Positions 1-13,246 of a stretch of 64,000 nt of DNA are shown one piece after another. The notes beneath the pieces are model-generated. The model saw only the letters and a program-made list of their open reading frames with translations, was not told the DNA's origin and did not search any database. The position numbers and the translations under genes were made by a program. The first letter of the stretch is position 1. Every line of letters starts with the position of its first letter. This DNA comes from Phoma sp. XZ068 (Eukaryota > Ascomycota > Dothideomycetes > Pleosporales > Didymellaceae), in NCBI GenBank assembly GCA_004835665.1, contig RBKR01000001.1, forward strand, positions 868,001 through 932,000. Direction: 5' to 3'.

Positions 1-757
1 TGCCCCCTTGATGGGTTGCTCTTGACCTTGCTCTTTGAAGTTCCATGGCATCTCGGTAACGCCAGAGATGTCCCCAATCTCGGAGTTGTGTTCTTGTAGC
101 ACAAGATTGCGGCTCTCCAGTGTTGGGAAGGCATCTTTGAGCTCTAACAACAACTCACCACGTCCCCCGCCGATGTCAACAATGATGGTCGGGTGTTTAG
201 CCTGAAGGCTCCCAGATATTAATCCGGCCAAGTCATACCCAATCTTTGCTGCGCGGTCAGGCATAGTTTCTCCGCGGCCGAATTTTCCAGTCATGAAGGT
301 ATTGAAACTGTCGAGTCTACCGGTATGATCCATGATGGAATAGGCGTGTTTGTGAGCAAGGTCACTGCTAATAGACTTATAGGCGTACTGGAAAGGAGCT
401 TGGCATTCTTGAAACGGGTACTCGAAGTTAGAATCAACGAGTTGTCTCATCAGAAAGGCTGAACCAAGGAGTATTTCTGATGTGCTGGAAGACCGAGCAA
501 GAAATTAGTCCACACAGCTACCGAGCACAACGATACACTTACAAATGCAATGCCCCATGTTGAGAGGATGGCAGTTTTACCAGGAATCTGGTGACTTCAT
601 TTGCCTGGAACAGGTCCTCTGATGGAATGTCAAGAAGCCCTAGAGCACCCATCATAAACAAAGTGTCGCCTGCGGTTTTTTGTGAGAGTTTGCTCGTCGA
701 AAATAGGCTCGTACTATACATGTATAGTTGAGTGGCCGTGACTAGGGGTGACCACAT
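1..757 (-). CDS. SAM-dependent O-methyltransferase (partial, 3' end off window)
   Basis: Class I plant/fungal-type O-methyltransferase, expected to transfer a methyl group from S-adenosylmethionine to a phenolic hydroxyl of the cluster's polyketide. The nucleotide-binding glycine loop reads VDIGGGRGELLLELK (about 130-176), preceded by the usual helical region with MDHTGRLDSFNTFM and a GKFGRGE segment. The dimerisation/winged-helix part lies in the first exon (SQKTAGDTLFMMGALGLLDI, then NEVTRFLV). One intron with a GTAAGT donor lies at about 485-541 and restores the frame on splicing. The catalytic His region and C-terminus are beyond base 1. The start at 757 is the first ATG of the open frame, but the N-terminus is shorter than usual for the family and a CTAACAAG acceptor sits just upstream, so a further 5' exon is possible. 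It is the first of two methyltransferases in the cluster. Confidence 0.85.
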
Positions 758-1978
758 ACTTGTTAGAAGAATGGCTGCGGGTGTAACTGATTAGCTCTCC
801 TCATATGGCTTTGTACGCTTGATTAGCGTCCAGAGGCTCTAGCGTGGTCAACGTACAAAGATTTGTCTTATCACCGTGTGTTCTTCTATGTTCATCATAC
901 ACATGGCGTGCAGTAGTCGGTTTACCAATTGCCTGCAAACAGTCAAAAAGATGAAAGTGCACTGCGACAGGCACAAATGCTAAAGCAGGAGCCTAGATGG
1001 CAGCAGAAATTAGCTCCGAAACGGGGTTAAAACTGCCAAATTCACTAGTGTATATGGGCAACATACCAAAGTCACTGTTTTCAAAAGTGCTTTACGGGCC
1101 TCGGGAAATGACATGACAGATAATCAAGGCAATGGCGAAGTGATGCTGCCCGGCGTTAAGGATATTTCTTTCAAGATTGATTGAGGGACCAGAGGCTGGT
1201 AGTGCTGATAAATATCCGCAATGCTGCTCCTTAACTGTGCAGCGCTAATGGTACCTACAAAACAAAACCACATGCTGTGAAGTCCGCTTGAAATGAGCAA
1301 TGCAAGGGAAATGAGATATAACCCCTACGGAACGTGCCGGCTTATGTTGCCCCTTGCATGTCAACTCCCAACCACTTGGAGCGGAACGCAGTCTACTAAA
1401 ACTTTGGTACAACTGTTCTTCTTAACATGGAGTTTATTGAACGTTGCTAGTACAGTTTGATTTGCATGATTTTGGTACATTCAACAGCAGCCGTGATGGT
1501 AGCAGTCGGATGGCTAACACCAGAAATCATTCTCCAGTTCAAAAGAAAAATCAAAAAGAGTTTTCGCCAGCGGGGGTTTCGTGCATTGAATAGTCCAGAT
1601 ACGGTACTCGGCCGAAATGATCACTCATGAATTTGCCAAGAAAACCGTGAAAAACAGATAAGCATGTTATCTCATCGTCAATCATCTATTTATTTCCTAA
1701 TTGGTGCGTGCGGCACCTTGCATACCTACCGCGGTTCCTCTCTGTCCCACGGTATGAGCTAGGTTGTGCCACATTACACTAGACTCCCAACAGCTTGTGA
1801 CGGGCCGTCCCGCCTCTTTCCGGGCATTACGCCAGGTCGTACGATCTCGGATTTGTGCGGACCGAGCGAACATGTTCCCTCCGTATGCAAGGAGAACTGT
1901 ATCCCACGCCCACGTCTTGTTGCATCCCCAGCATTGCTAGTGCCAAGTACATTGTAAAAGTGCATCGTTGTCTTAGTA
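758..1978. other. Intergenic, no gene recognised
   Basis: No convincing coding sequence. Short open frames near 1766-1965 on both strands overlap each other and resemble nothing I know. The stretch contains ATGCAAGGG at 1301-1309 and its inverse CCCTTGCAT at 1351-1359, a 9-base inverted pair. It is the presumed promoter of the methyltransferase on the left and the 3' flank of the dehydrogenase on the right. Confidence 0.6.
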
Positions 1979-3035
1979 TTAATACGTACTGGGAATGGTG
2001 GCTACCTTACCCCCATCTAGCAAGATAACACTTCCGTTCAGGAAGGATCCAGCCTTGGAGGTCATATACAGTATTAGTCCAGCCATGTCATCATCGCTAC
2101 CTGCTCTCTCAGCCGGTTGCCACGACCTGGCAAATGCTCCTTCTTCGGTCATTGGAATATCCGTGTTGATGATGAAGCGATCAAACAGTGATTTTGATAG
2201 CTCTGAAGGGAACACTACGATCTTGGATTAGTAAAAGGTAACGTTTTGCATGCGAAAGTTCTCGCTGTTCGGAAATAAGACTTACGGCCTGCGGCTATCA
2301 CATTGAATCGAATGCCCCAGGGCACACAAAATGTTGAAAGGCTTTTCATCATCGAAACTAGCCCCGCCTTACTGCTGCAGTAGGCATACCCAGCCATAGG
2401 ATTACGTAGAAAGCTTGCACAGCTTGCTGTTGCAATCACCTGGGCCTTGAGATAAGTGTTGCGTCGATTTCCTTCGTCTAACAGCTCTAAAAACGCCAGA
2501 ACGGTATAGTAGGTAGCTGTGCAATTTAACGAGTACACAGCGCTAAACTCTTCCATTGGCGTAGCCCAAGCATGATTGACATAATCGACCAGTGTGTATC
2601 CCGGCTTTAATGTTTCCAGGCCGGGTCCAGTAATTCCGGCATTTGCCACGACTAGGTTAACGTATCCAACCTCCTCTTTCACGTTTTGGGATAGGCGCTC
2701 CAGATCTTCCCTCTTCGTGATATCTCCTGGCAGAGGAATAATACTGCATCAAGTTAGTTTGTGTCACTTAGGGTCCCTTCAGCTTTTGCAGAATCTACCT
2801 TGGATGGAAACCAGCGGCTTTGCGAAGAATATCTGCTCGTCGTCCGATAATATACACCTTGGACGCTCCGTTTGTGGCGAGAGCCTTGGCCATCATGAGT
2901 CCGATTCCTAGCGGCACATCAGTCACACAAGTTGTAGAGCCAGCATTGTCAGAGTTTACCTGTACCCCCGCCCGTGATCACAGCGACGATGCCTTCTACA
3001 GAAAAAAGCTTTTGGCGCTCCATACAGTTCGGCAT
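1979..3035 (-). CDS. Short-chain dehydrogenase/reductase (SDR)
   Basis: Classical SDR, an NAD(P)(H)-dependent ketone reductase or alcohol dehydrogenase of about 290 residues, the usual family length. The exon model is 2960-3035, 2799-2907, 2286-2743 and 1979-2214, which closes the frame exactly. The cofactor motif TGGGTGIG is split by the first intron. VANAGITGP is the NAG motif, ATASCASF carries the catalytic Ser, YCSSK is the YxxxK catalytic pair, and AAGLFPSEL follows as in many fungal family members. The C-terminus has the typical NGSVILLDGG. ATG at 3035 or at 3023 could be the start; both precede the Rossmann fold by a normal distance. It is transcribed divergently from the methyltransferase at 3573. 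In the cluster it probably reduces or oxidises a carbonyl of the polyketide; the substrate cannot be read from sequence. Confidence 0.9.
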
Positions 3036-3572
3036 CTGGCGGAGCAACGATGCAACTGAGATGTTGTTGTTCTCGAATGAGGAAGTGGCTCTAAAACTAT
3101 TAAGAATTAGTAGATGGTAGGGAGGGCTTGGAAAGCGGTTTGTCACCTCGCCGATAGCTGGTTCATTGCTTCACGTAGCATCCTGCCTGTGATACGTGCC
3201 GCTCAAGCCTGATCTTCAACCATGGTAGCATATTGGGGCCGAAATGCTGGCAACCCTGCATAAGTGTCCACAATTAGGTCGCTGTAGGGATCTTGGTATG
3301 CAGATTGCGCACGCCCAATATCGCAAGCTGATGTTGGTGATGGGTCTGTGCATATTTGATCCTTCCACACTCGGAATGAGATCTAACTCACCCCTGTCTA
3401 CGTTGAAGAGCTGCGTTCTTTATGTTTACTGTCTTGAATCGTTTCTATAACACTATTTTCCAACTGCTACAAGGCAGCCGTGTAGTCTTTTGGCACAAAA
3501 TTTAGTTGGTTCGGTTATCAACTTAATTGTACGCCCCTTCGCTGTATTTTAAGAAAGTAAAACGAAAGAGCA
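3036..3572. promoter_or_regulatory. Divergent promoter between SDR and O-methyltransferase
   Basis: A 537-base gap between two divergently transcribed cluster genes, so it should hold both promoters. I see no gene and no clear palindromic regulator site in it. Confidence 0.5.
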
Positions 3573-4943
3573 ATGGGCTTATCTTCCCAAATCACACAGT
3601 GTGTGGAACATATAACAGCCAACGCAGAACTCATTTCAACATACCTCCAAGACCGACAAGCCGGAGATGAAGATGCCAATATGTCTACATTGAGTGCTGC
3701 GAAGGCAAAACTGGCGGAAGTCGCCTTTGAACTGCTCACTCTCAGTCGGGATACAGGTAGCTTCCTGGTTCACCTGACAGTTGATGTTTGTACTACTCTT
3801 CGTAAACAAAGTTTGGATGTTGAAGTCATACTAATCGAAGTGATAGTATCAAGTAGTATGCGCATTTAGATGGCTCTGCCACTTCCGTATTCTACAGCTA
3901 GTACCTCTTACCGGCACAATTACCCACCGAAAACTAGCGCAAGTAGCCGGGGCTCCTGAGGGTATTCTGAGGAGTGCTCTGCGGCTTGTGATGACGAGTA
4001 GACTGTTTGAGGAGCCAGACCACGGCGTAGTTGCGCACAGTCCCATATCACGAGAGATCGCCACAGACGACAGTCTTACACACTGGGCCCAATACATCTC
4101 AAACACCATAATGCAAACGGCAGCCAAACACGTGGAGGCCACCGAACAATGGCCAAACAGCAGAAAAGTCAACGAAACCGCACACAACATCGCTTTTAAT
4201 CATGGTCTTGCCTACTTTGACTTTATTTCTCAAGACACGGGTCGAGCAATTGAGTTTGCCAGAACCATGCAAGCGGTATCGAACACGAGCTCTTTTGACA
4301 ACCAGCATTTGGTAGAGAGCTTCAACTGGTCTTCACTCGAAGGAGGCTTGATTGTTGATGTGAGTGCTTCTATGCCTTCTGTTCCCTCCCTCTTTTTGCA
4401 CAGGCTAATGATCTTCAGATGGGCGGGTCCACGGGACATGCATCTCTAGCCCTGGCAGAGAGATTTCCACATCTGAAGTTTATCGTGCAAGATGTTCAAG
4501 ATGTGGTTACAGACAGCGTACGGAGTTTTGAAAGCAGAGAGATACCTTCTTCGATTGCGTCTCGGATTCAATTCCAAGAGCACTCGTTCTTCAATCTGCA
4601 GCACGTGAAGGGCGCGTCAATCTACCTTCTTCGCCATATCCTCCACGACTGGCCGGACAAGGAAGCTATTCAGATCTTACGCAACATCATTCCGGTAATG
4701 GGTCCGAAAAGCAGAATCATCATTTCGGACATTGTCCTTCCACAGAGAGCTTCAATCCCGGCTATTGAAGAGCGCGTCATGAGAATGAACGACTTGCTCT
4801 TACATCAGTTCACTAACACCTCGGAGAGATCGCTTGAAGAGTGGAAAGCTATTTTTGCTGAGGCAAGCGACAAAATTCGCGTCCAGAGAGTTCACAGGAA
4901 TGCTCGTAGTGTACTCTCGCTCATAGAGCTTACTATCGGATAA
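3573..4943 (+). CDS. SAM-dependent O-methyltransferase
   Basis: Second O-methyltransferase of the cluster, about 404 residues, full length for the AflO/OmtB-like fungal family. Three exons: 3573-3756, 3854 (or 3857)-4359, and 4419-4943. The two acceptors of intron 1 are 3 bases apart and both keep the frame. The N-terminal helical domain ends in LCHFRILQLVPLTGTITHRKLA, the winged-helix element that positions the acceptor. The SAM loop VDMGGSTGHASLALAERF is split by intron 2. FIVQDVQDVV is the acidic adenosine-binding strand. The catalytic region is LRHILHDWPDKEAIQILRNI with the general-base His, followed by MNDLLLHQF where the family has MDxxM. The protein ends at LIELTIG. It likely methylates a phenol made by the neighbouring polyketide synthase. 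Confidence 0.92.
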
Positions 4944-6256
4944 GTATTGAGGGGACAGTAATTCGTCAAGATCCCTGGGGCTTTTTGAACCTGTTCTATT
5001 GCAACACCTGATATGCCTTTCTATAAACGGGCTCATAATTTCTAATACAAAAAGGGAGACTGGGCTTCGTACAGCATACCAATGTCATTTTCACTCTTGG
5101 CAGCATACCTGTACTTTATAAAGCAGGGCTCTACGAAGAAGCACGTGCGTTATGACTGTGTGTTACGGTGTGTATTTTGGTCAACCAGTAAGCTAATGTG
5201 GGGGCAAATCAAAACAGTATACAAGTCCCGGAATGACCCAACGGTAACTCTCCAGGGAGGCCTTATCATAGTTGAAATACGGCGACCCCCACTCTGGCGT
5301 GTCTAAGTCAGACTACATCTTGGATTTTGAGCGTCTTCAGCTTTTGTGACATGTTCCCTTGGTTACACTCTATCTTAGTACATGAAACGAAAGGCATTTT
5401 CAACATGTATGCGAGAATATTATTCATTTATTTCCAGATTGGACCCTGCATGTTGAAAAAAATAACACATGCACAATTACGAAGCCAATAATTCTGTAGG
5501 ATTTAGTTAGCGCGTAGCCCATGGCCCAGCAGAAATGGTTTTGGCGAACACGCCTGCAGTCTGTCTGGCCTTACATCGATATATCGCACAGGCTGCACAA
5601 CTTTCAACACCCTTTTAGGATATAGATCGATCCGCACAGCCATCGGGAAAGCTCGGATGTAAGGCCTGAGCTTATAGAAGAGGCCCGGCCCGATGGTGCA
5701 GAATGTAAGGTAACCAAGATAGAAACATGCCAGCCTATATCCGATCCATCCTTGGCATTCCAAGAATGTAGTGGGAACTAACTTGGGATTACTCTTATTT
5801 ATTTATATTGCACTACATATCACTGCTTCAGGATTCCACACTCAACGTTTGAGCAGCGGAAATTAAAAAAAGCTGAGTACAATTACTTAGGGCGACCTCC
5901 GCCAAGACCTCATCTTCAACCCATACGTTTTCCAATCACTCGACCTCAGCCTGGTGAATTTGTTCCATCTTGACCCAGTTGTTGCGTGCAGTAATCATCA
6001 TTCTCCAAAGTCCAATAGCTGCTGAGATTGTGGCGCTATCAAAGGAGGCATTGTCTTGCTGTTCCTGGAACCAATTCTCTATCGCGGCTGTGCGACAGTC
6101 TCTGTCCGATATATCAGGGACGATTCCGAACCATATCTTTTCAAAACACACCCGTATGTTACAAGGAGCTCTCATAGTATAACGTAAGACTTATCACATT
6201 AGAAAGGAGCAGTTCAGATCACGGCTCTATACGCTACTACAATCTGCGATTCCATC
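4944..6256. other. Intergenic, polyketide synthase upstream region
   Basis: Separates the methyltransferase from the synthase. Apart from two unassigned minus-strand open frames (described separately) I recognise no gene. The last few hundred bases must carry the synthase promoter. Confidence 0.5.
5503..6175 (-). other. Two unassigned open frames, possible gene remnant
   Basis: Minus-strand frames at 5936-6175 (79 codons, with CFEKIWFGIVPDISDRD and a Trp-rich helix-like end) and 5503-5763 (86 codons, with GYLTFCTIGPGLFYKLRP and IRAFPMAVRIDLYP) look compositionally like real protein rather than chance frames. Each ends at its own stop, and I could not join them by plausible splicing. They might be the decayed middle and end of a cluster enzyme such as a membrane-associated oxygenase, but I recognise no family motif and assign no function. 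Confidence 0.25.
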
Positions 6257-9200
6257 ATGACCGAGCATATAAACCTTTACCTGTTCGGCGACCAAACATT
6301 CAATGCTCTTTCTCACTTTGAGAGCCTGCTAAAAAGCAGAGACAATCTTATCCTAGACTGTTTTCTCACGAAGGCATATGGCGCCATTTGTACGGAAGTA
6401 TACAAAATGTCACCACAGGTTAGGAAGCGATTTCCCCGGTTCTCGAGTCTCGAAGATCTAGTAGGTATACCCCAAAATGAAAAGCGATGTGTCCCGCTTG
6501 ACATGGCAATTACATGTTTGTATCATCTGGGTACATTCATGATTCGCGCGGATCCTATTGAATTTGCAGCAGAGAGCTCGTGCACTCTTGGGATTTGCAC
6601 TGGAGCACTAGCTGCAGCTGCCGTAAGTTGTAGTCAGAGCGTATTGGACCTTATTGCCCCCGCTGTTGAGACAATCATTATCGCTTTTAGAGTGGGTTTG
6701 CTTGTGGAGGACTGTGCTGCACACCTGGTTCAGCCGCAGAACAATGAGAATAGCTGGTCGATCATATGCTCCAAATCCACGGTTGTAGAAGCATTGGATC
6801 AATACTGTGCGGAAACCGTAAGTCTTCACTTTTTTGTTTGTGTTCAACTCAGACCAGCTAACGGAACCTTTTTTAGACCCTTCCAATGTTCAGTCAGCCC
6901 TATATTAGCGCATACTCGCCAAGTAGCATCACCATCAGTGGGCCACCTCGATCTCTCGAGATGCTCGTCACCTCGAAGCCCTTTGCTGGCTTCAAGCACG
7001 AGTGTATTCCAATTTTCGGACCATACCATGCACCACATCTGTATTCAGAGCAAGATGTGATGGATGTATTGAAAGAAACAGCATCTAGAGGTACTATGGC
7101 AAGACGTTCCCGGCTTTCAGTGTTGTCAGGCTCCGGATCCAGCGCCGTAGGAACGAACTTTGCTACACTGTTGAAGGCTGCAGTAACAGACATTTTGCGG
7201 CAACCTATTCGATGGAGTGGCATTGCAGAGGAGCTCAAAACTTGGTCTCATCGTTTTGATTCAACGACGTTGAACGTTGTCTCAATAGGATCCATGGCCG
7301 ACCGCATGATATATAGTGTGCTTGCCAAGGCTTCGCTGCCTACGGTCGTACTCCTCAGACAGGAACAGACTCCCACGCCCACTCTAAAAGACAGAGTTGC
7401 TTCCAGCCCCAAACAACCCAAGCTAGCTATCATTGCGATGTCTGGCCGATTCCCAGGCGCGAAAAATAACGACGAATTCTGGGACTTGCTATACAAGGGT
7501 CTAGATGTCCACAAGCCTGTTCCTACTTTACATTGGGATGCAAGTACGCATGTTGATCCTACTGGTAGACGAAAAAATACCAGTGCTACACCATTGGGCT
7601 GCTGGCTCGATGATCCAGCAGAGTTTGACGCTCCATTTTTCAGCATATCTCCACGAGAGGCGCCACAAATTGACCCAGCGCAAAGACTTGCCTTAATGAC
7701 TGCATACGAGGCAATAGAACAAGCAGGCCTTGTCCCAGATGCTACTCCATCGTCAAGAAGGGATCGAGTAGGTGTCTTCTACGGAGTCACGAGCAACGAT
7801 TGGATGGAGACAAACAGCGCCCAAGATATTGACACGTACTTTATACCCGGGGGAAACAGGGCCTTTATTCCTGGACGTATTAACTACTGTTTCAAGTTTA
7901 GCGGCCCTAGCTATGCTATCGATACTGCCTGTTCTTCTAGCCTTGCTGGCATCCACCTTGCTTGCAATGCTCTCTGGCAAGGAGATATTGATACAGCTAT
8001 TGCAGGCGGCACCAATGTCCTTACTAATCCTGATTTTACCGCTGGCCTTGATCGTGGACACTTTCTTTCTAGAGAAGGGAATTGCAAGACCTTTGATGAT
8101 AGTGCTGATGGGTATTGCAGAGGAGAAGGCATCGGAACAGTCATCATAAAGCGCCTTGAGGATGCATTAGCCGATAGTGACCCAATTCTGGGAGTTATCT
8201 CTGGTGCATATACGAACCATTCTGCGGAGTCTACATCAATCACGCGACCACACTCTGGAGCTCAGCGTGCTATTTTCGAACGATTGTTGAATCAAAGTGG
8301 TACAGATCCCTACAGTATAAGTTACGTGGAAATGCACGGAACGTGAGTGATCATCGTTCAGTTTGAGTACATCACTAATGTCCTTTAGTGGCACTCAGGC
8401 TGGTGATGCTGGCGAAATGGCAAGTGTTCTCACTGTTTTCGCGCCGCCTTTGTCGGAGGTGAAGAAGAGCAGGAAGAGCAACGAGCCCCTTTATCTGGGT
8501 TCTGCTAAAGCCAATATTGGCCACGGAGAAGCGGCCTCTGGAGTATCTAGCCTTATAAAGGTATTGCTCATGATGCAGAAGAACACAATTGTCCCCCACT
8601 GTGGCATCAAAACTCGGATAAACCGCAAATTTCCGACCGACCTGCACGAGCGAAACGTTAACATTGCTTTACAGCCAACCCCTTGGCCCCGATCAGACGA
8701 TTGCAAGCCTAGGCGGGTCTTCGTCAATAATTTCAGTGCAGCGGGTGGGAATACGGCTTTGATGATCGAAGATGCGCCATTGCTACCCCAATCAATCGAA
8801 GCGGTCGACCCACGGAGCATTCATCTCGTTGCTGTCTCCGCCAAGGCAGCCACGTCATTGCAGGGAAACCTTCGTTGCTTGCTCGAGTTTTTAAAACAAA
8901 ACCAAGACCTTCCCCTTGGTCAGCTCTCATACACAACAACAGCGCGCCGCATGCATCACCAGCATCGAGCTATGATTGCTGGAAGGAACGTCGAAGATGT
9001 ATGCAAAAACATTGAAACTGCCTTGAGCGACAACACAGGCATGACCCGCCCCAAAGCTGTTTCAAAGATTGCCTTCACCTTCACTGGACAAGGAGCCCAG
9101 TATCCTGGCATGGGTCGGGACTTTTTCGAACACTTCTCCTCTTTCCGTACTGAGATGCTTCGACTCGACCATATTGGATGCACGCTCGGTTTTCCGTCTA

Positions 9201-12200
9201 TCATGCCTGTAATCCAGTCTGAAGAAAGCGATATTGGAGTATATTCGCCAATTGCTGTCCAACTAGCCAGTGTCTGCATGCAGATGGCACTGAGCAAATT
9301 ATGGGCATCATGGAACGTCACTCCAGTTGCCGTTCTTGGTCACAGTCTTGGCGAGTATGCTGCTCTCAATGTTGCCGGAGTACTTTCCGAAGCGGACACA
9401 ATATTTGCTGTTGGAACACGCGCTGCCTTAATCCAAGAGAAATGTGTAAGAGACTCAAACTCAATGTTAGTAGTCAGAGGATCAATCGAAGCAATCGCTC
9501 TCGTTCTTGGAGGCCGAGACTACGAAGTTTCGTGCATTAATTCTCCGCTGGAAACGGTACTTAGCGGCTCCAAGCAGTGTATCTCGGAATTGAGAGAAAC
9601 ATTGACCAGCTCTGGACTGCAATCAACACTTCTTAGCGTGCCATACGCTTTTCATTCCTCGCAAATTGAGCAAATAACGACAGCTTTTGAGAGGAAAATG
9701 GGTGCAATTGCGTTTTCGAAGCCGAAGATACCTATTCTTCGACCTTTGGATGGAAAGATCGATTATGAGGGCAATTTTGACTGCAGGTACCTTGCAGCCC
9801 ATGCTCGAGAACCTGTCAATATGCTTGAAGCGCTTCAGACGGCTCGCAGACAACAGCTGATAACAGAACAGACACTGTTGATTGAGGTCGGCCCACACCC
9901 CGCTATATCAGGCATGGTAAAAGCGACACTCGGAGGGCAGGTGATTTCCCTGCCCTCGGCACAGCGCTTCAGATCAGTCTGGCAGACGATTACAGTAGCG
10001 TTGACTTCCCTGTATCATGCGGGAGTTGATATTAACTGGGGAGCATACCAGCGTGATTTCAAGGCCTCACACAGGGTGATTGCCTTGCCAGCGTACAGCT
10101 GGAACTTGAAGGATTACTGGATACAGTACGTGAATGATTGGTCATTACGTAAAGGCGATCCACCCACAACAAGGAACCGAGCCATCAGCCTTGAAAGTAC
10201 AACCATTCACCGTGTCGTTGAAGAGACTGCCAGTCCTCAGAGACTGCATCTGGTTGTCGAGGCAGATATTGCCCGCAAAGACCTCAGCCCACTCGTTCAG
10301 GGACATGAAGTCGATGGTATTCCCTTATGTACTCCCTCAGTCTATGCAGACATTGCACTCAGTCTTGGAACATACTTGCTTCAACAGTATCGTCCGACAC
10401 AAGTGCAGAGTGTCTTAGATGTGTCTGACATGGTAGTTTCGAAAGCCCTCATTCTGCGGATCGATGAGACCCAGCAGCTCCTCCAGGCTCATGCCGACGT
10501 TGACTGGGTATCTCAATCTACGAGTATCAAGTTCATGTCATTTGATGTAAGTTATTCAACTTTTGTTCTCTGTAGGCAGAACTAATCGGACTGCAGAAAA
10601 ATCAGAAACTACAAGAGCACAGCCGATGCGTTGTGTATTTCAAAGCACCAGGTCTTCAGTCGATTCTTCAGAAACGAGTAAATATTGTCAAGGAACAGAT
10701 GCTGATCTTGCGCAATGGAATCGCATCAGAAACAACTGCCCGCTTCAACCGCCCCATGGTGTATCGCATGATCAGACCATTGGCCCGATTCCACGGTGAT
10801 TACAGAGCTATCGACGAAATTGTCCTCAACAGTGATACATTAGAGGCTTCAAGTCGTCTTAGCTTTGGGAGTGTGAAGCGCGGTGGAAAATTCCACACAC
10901 ACCCTGCTATTATTGACTCTCTGACCCAGTCATGTGGTTTTACAATGAATTGTAATGATTCAACCGATCTGGACGTTGAAGTGTACATGAATCACGGCTG
11001 GGGCAGCTTCTCGATCTTCGAACCGTTGGATTTCGACAAGGTTTATACTACATATACACGCATGGAGCAAGGAGCCGACAAATTATGGCATGGTGACGTA
11101 ATGATCATGGACGGCGACGATGTCGTTGCGTTCTTCGGGCAGATTGCGGTCAGTATCTTTGCTCACTTCTAACTACGCAAACTCACATCTTATCCAGATC
11201 CAAGGAGTGCCGCGTAAAGTACTAAAAGCAGTCTTATCGATCGAGAGTGGGCACAAGTCAAAGAAACAGTTGCAGCGTTGTGGGACGACTGTAGCTTCTC
11301 TCACAGCCCAAAACCCAGAACGCAGTAAAGGTGGCCATAGGGCCCATGATAATCGATGCACTGAGTCTAATTTGACAGAAGCGATCAAAATCATTGCGGA
11401 GGCGAGCGGAATCGCCGTGGCGGAATTGACCGACGGCACGGCATTTGCTGATGTCGGCATCGATTCTCTCATGGGTTTAACTATCTCAGCCTCTTTAAGA
11501 GAGGACCTCGGTCTGGACATTGATTTCCATTCGTTCACCTTCGACTATCCAACTGTTGGAGATCTAAAGGCTCACTTAGTGGGCTCTGTTGCAACGCCCG
11601 AAGATTCCGAGACAACCAGCCCTTCCATGTCTGCAACGGCAATCAGTACACCAATGTCCGATGATTGCACTACACCTTCCGGGGTCGACTTTCAACGCGT
11701 TCTAGAAATCATATCGGAGGAGAGCGGCGTTGCAACTAAAGATCTCACTGAAGACACCGAATTTGCGGATTCGGGCGTTGACTCACTGCTTTCAATCGTT
11801 GTCGCAAGTCGGCTCCAAGACGAGCTAGGATTGAACATCACACATGACTCCCTTTTTATGGAGTGCCCAACAGTACTTGATCTGAAGCTCATGCTGTTAG
11901 GAGACCTGACATCCTGTGACCGATCTGCTGTTGGGGTTGAGACCGACGTTGTCGCCACTACCGCTAACCAATCGCTTCCTGCAGAAGTACAATGGCCGAA
12001 ACGGAATGCCAGCGAAAAAGACCTGATCCTTCGTAACAAACTGGTCAATCAGTATATACACAAATATTCCGCTGGGTTCTCTGTTCCTGCTCCATCTACT
12101 TCATACAAAATGCCTGGCGAGCACGATAAAACAGTACTAGTCACAGGTGCTTCTGGAAGTCTTGGTGCAAATTTAGTGTACCATCTCACCCAACTTCCCG

Positions 12201-13246
12201 ATGTGAAGAAGGTCGTATGTCTCAACCGCGCGAACAGGGAGGAGCCGTACAACCGTCAACAGAAGGCCATGCGAGACAAAGGAATTCGCTTCCCCGAGCT
12301 TCTGAAGCCCAAACTTTGGGTGATACAGACCGACAGCTCAAAGTCCATGTTTGGGCTGGGGAAAAGTGAATACGATGAGCTTGCAGGTTCAGTCACGCAC
12401 CTGATCCACAACGCATGGCCTATGAGCGCAAAACGGCATCTTTCGGGCTTTGAATCCCAGTTCCAAGTGATACGAAATCTTATCGACTTCTGCTCTCAAA
12501 TTGCCGCTCGGCGTCCTGCTGCCTTCAAAGTTGGGTTTCAGATGGTCTCGTCCATAGGCGTCGTAGGGCACTACGGTCTTGGAAACTCAGAGTACCGTAC
12601 AATAGTACCTGAAGCAAATGTTGGAATTGAGGCCGTGTTGCCCAATGGATACAGTGAAGCGAAATGGGGCTGTGAGCAGATGATTGCCAACACCCTTCAG
12701 CAGCACCCTCACCGATTCCGAGCCATGATTGTTCGACTTGGGCAGATCGCTGGATCTCGGACCAGCGGGTATTGGAACCCAATGGAGCATTTTGGGTTCC
12801 TTATAAAGTCATCGCAAACGGTGAACGCGCTGCCCACTGTTCCAGGAACAGCATTTTGGACCACCGTCAACGATATCGCCGCTACGCTCTCCGATTTAGT
12901 GCTCGCTGATCGAACGCCATATCCTATATATCACATCGATAACCCCGTAGGACAGTCATGGAAAGAACTCAATTGCATTCTTGGCAATGCATTGAACATT
13001 TCCAATTTCATCCCTTTCGAGGAGTGGGTTGAGCGCGTGCGAGCAGCACCGCAGCGAGATAATCCGGCGTCTACGCTTCTAGAATTTTTGGACGATAACT
13101 ATCTACGAATGTCCTGCGGGGGCCTGGTACTTGACGTGCAACGTACACTAGAGCACTCGGATACATTAAAAACTGTGGGGGCCATAAGTGAGGATGTGGT
13201 AAGGAAATACATTCATATCTGGCGTGAAATTGGGTTCCTGAAATGA
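6257..13246 (+). CDS. Non-reducing polyketide synthase, SAT-KS-AT-PT-ACP-ACP-R
   Basis: Core enzyme of the cluster, 2,261 residues. It builds an unreduced aromatic polyketide from acetyl- and malonyl-CoA. Introns are 6818-6876, 8343-8388, 10547-10596 and 11149-11197, and the frame closes exactly. Domains: SAT (1-350, active loop GICTG); ketosynthase (about 368-800, catalytic Cys in DTACSSS, His in EMHGTGT, KANIGHGEA); acyltransferase (about 904-1220, TGQGAQYPGMG, nucleophile GHSLGEYAAL); product template (about 1279-1587, His in VQGHEVDGIPL, Asp in HPAIIDSLTQS); two acyl carriers (about 1638-1707 and 1745-1811, phosphopantetheine Ser in DVGIDSLMG and DSGVDSLLS); terminal thioester reductase (about 1886-2260, NADPH motif VTGASGSLGANLV, Tyr/Lys in GYSEAKWG). 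There is no C-methyltransferase or thioesterase. The product should leave as an aldehyde or, after a second reduction, an alcohol. Chain length and ring pattern cannot be deduced here. Confidence 0.96.

Noticed and set aside
1766..1965. Small overlapping open frames on both strands
   Set aside because: Both strands open over the same 200 bases, with no similarity or splice context.
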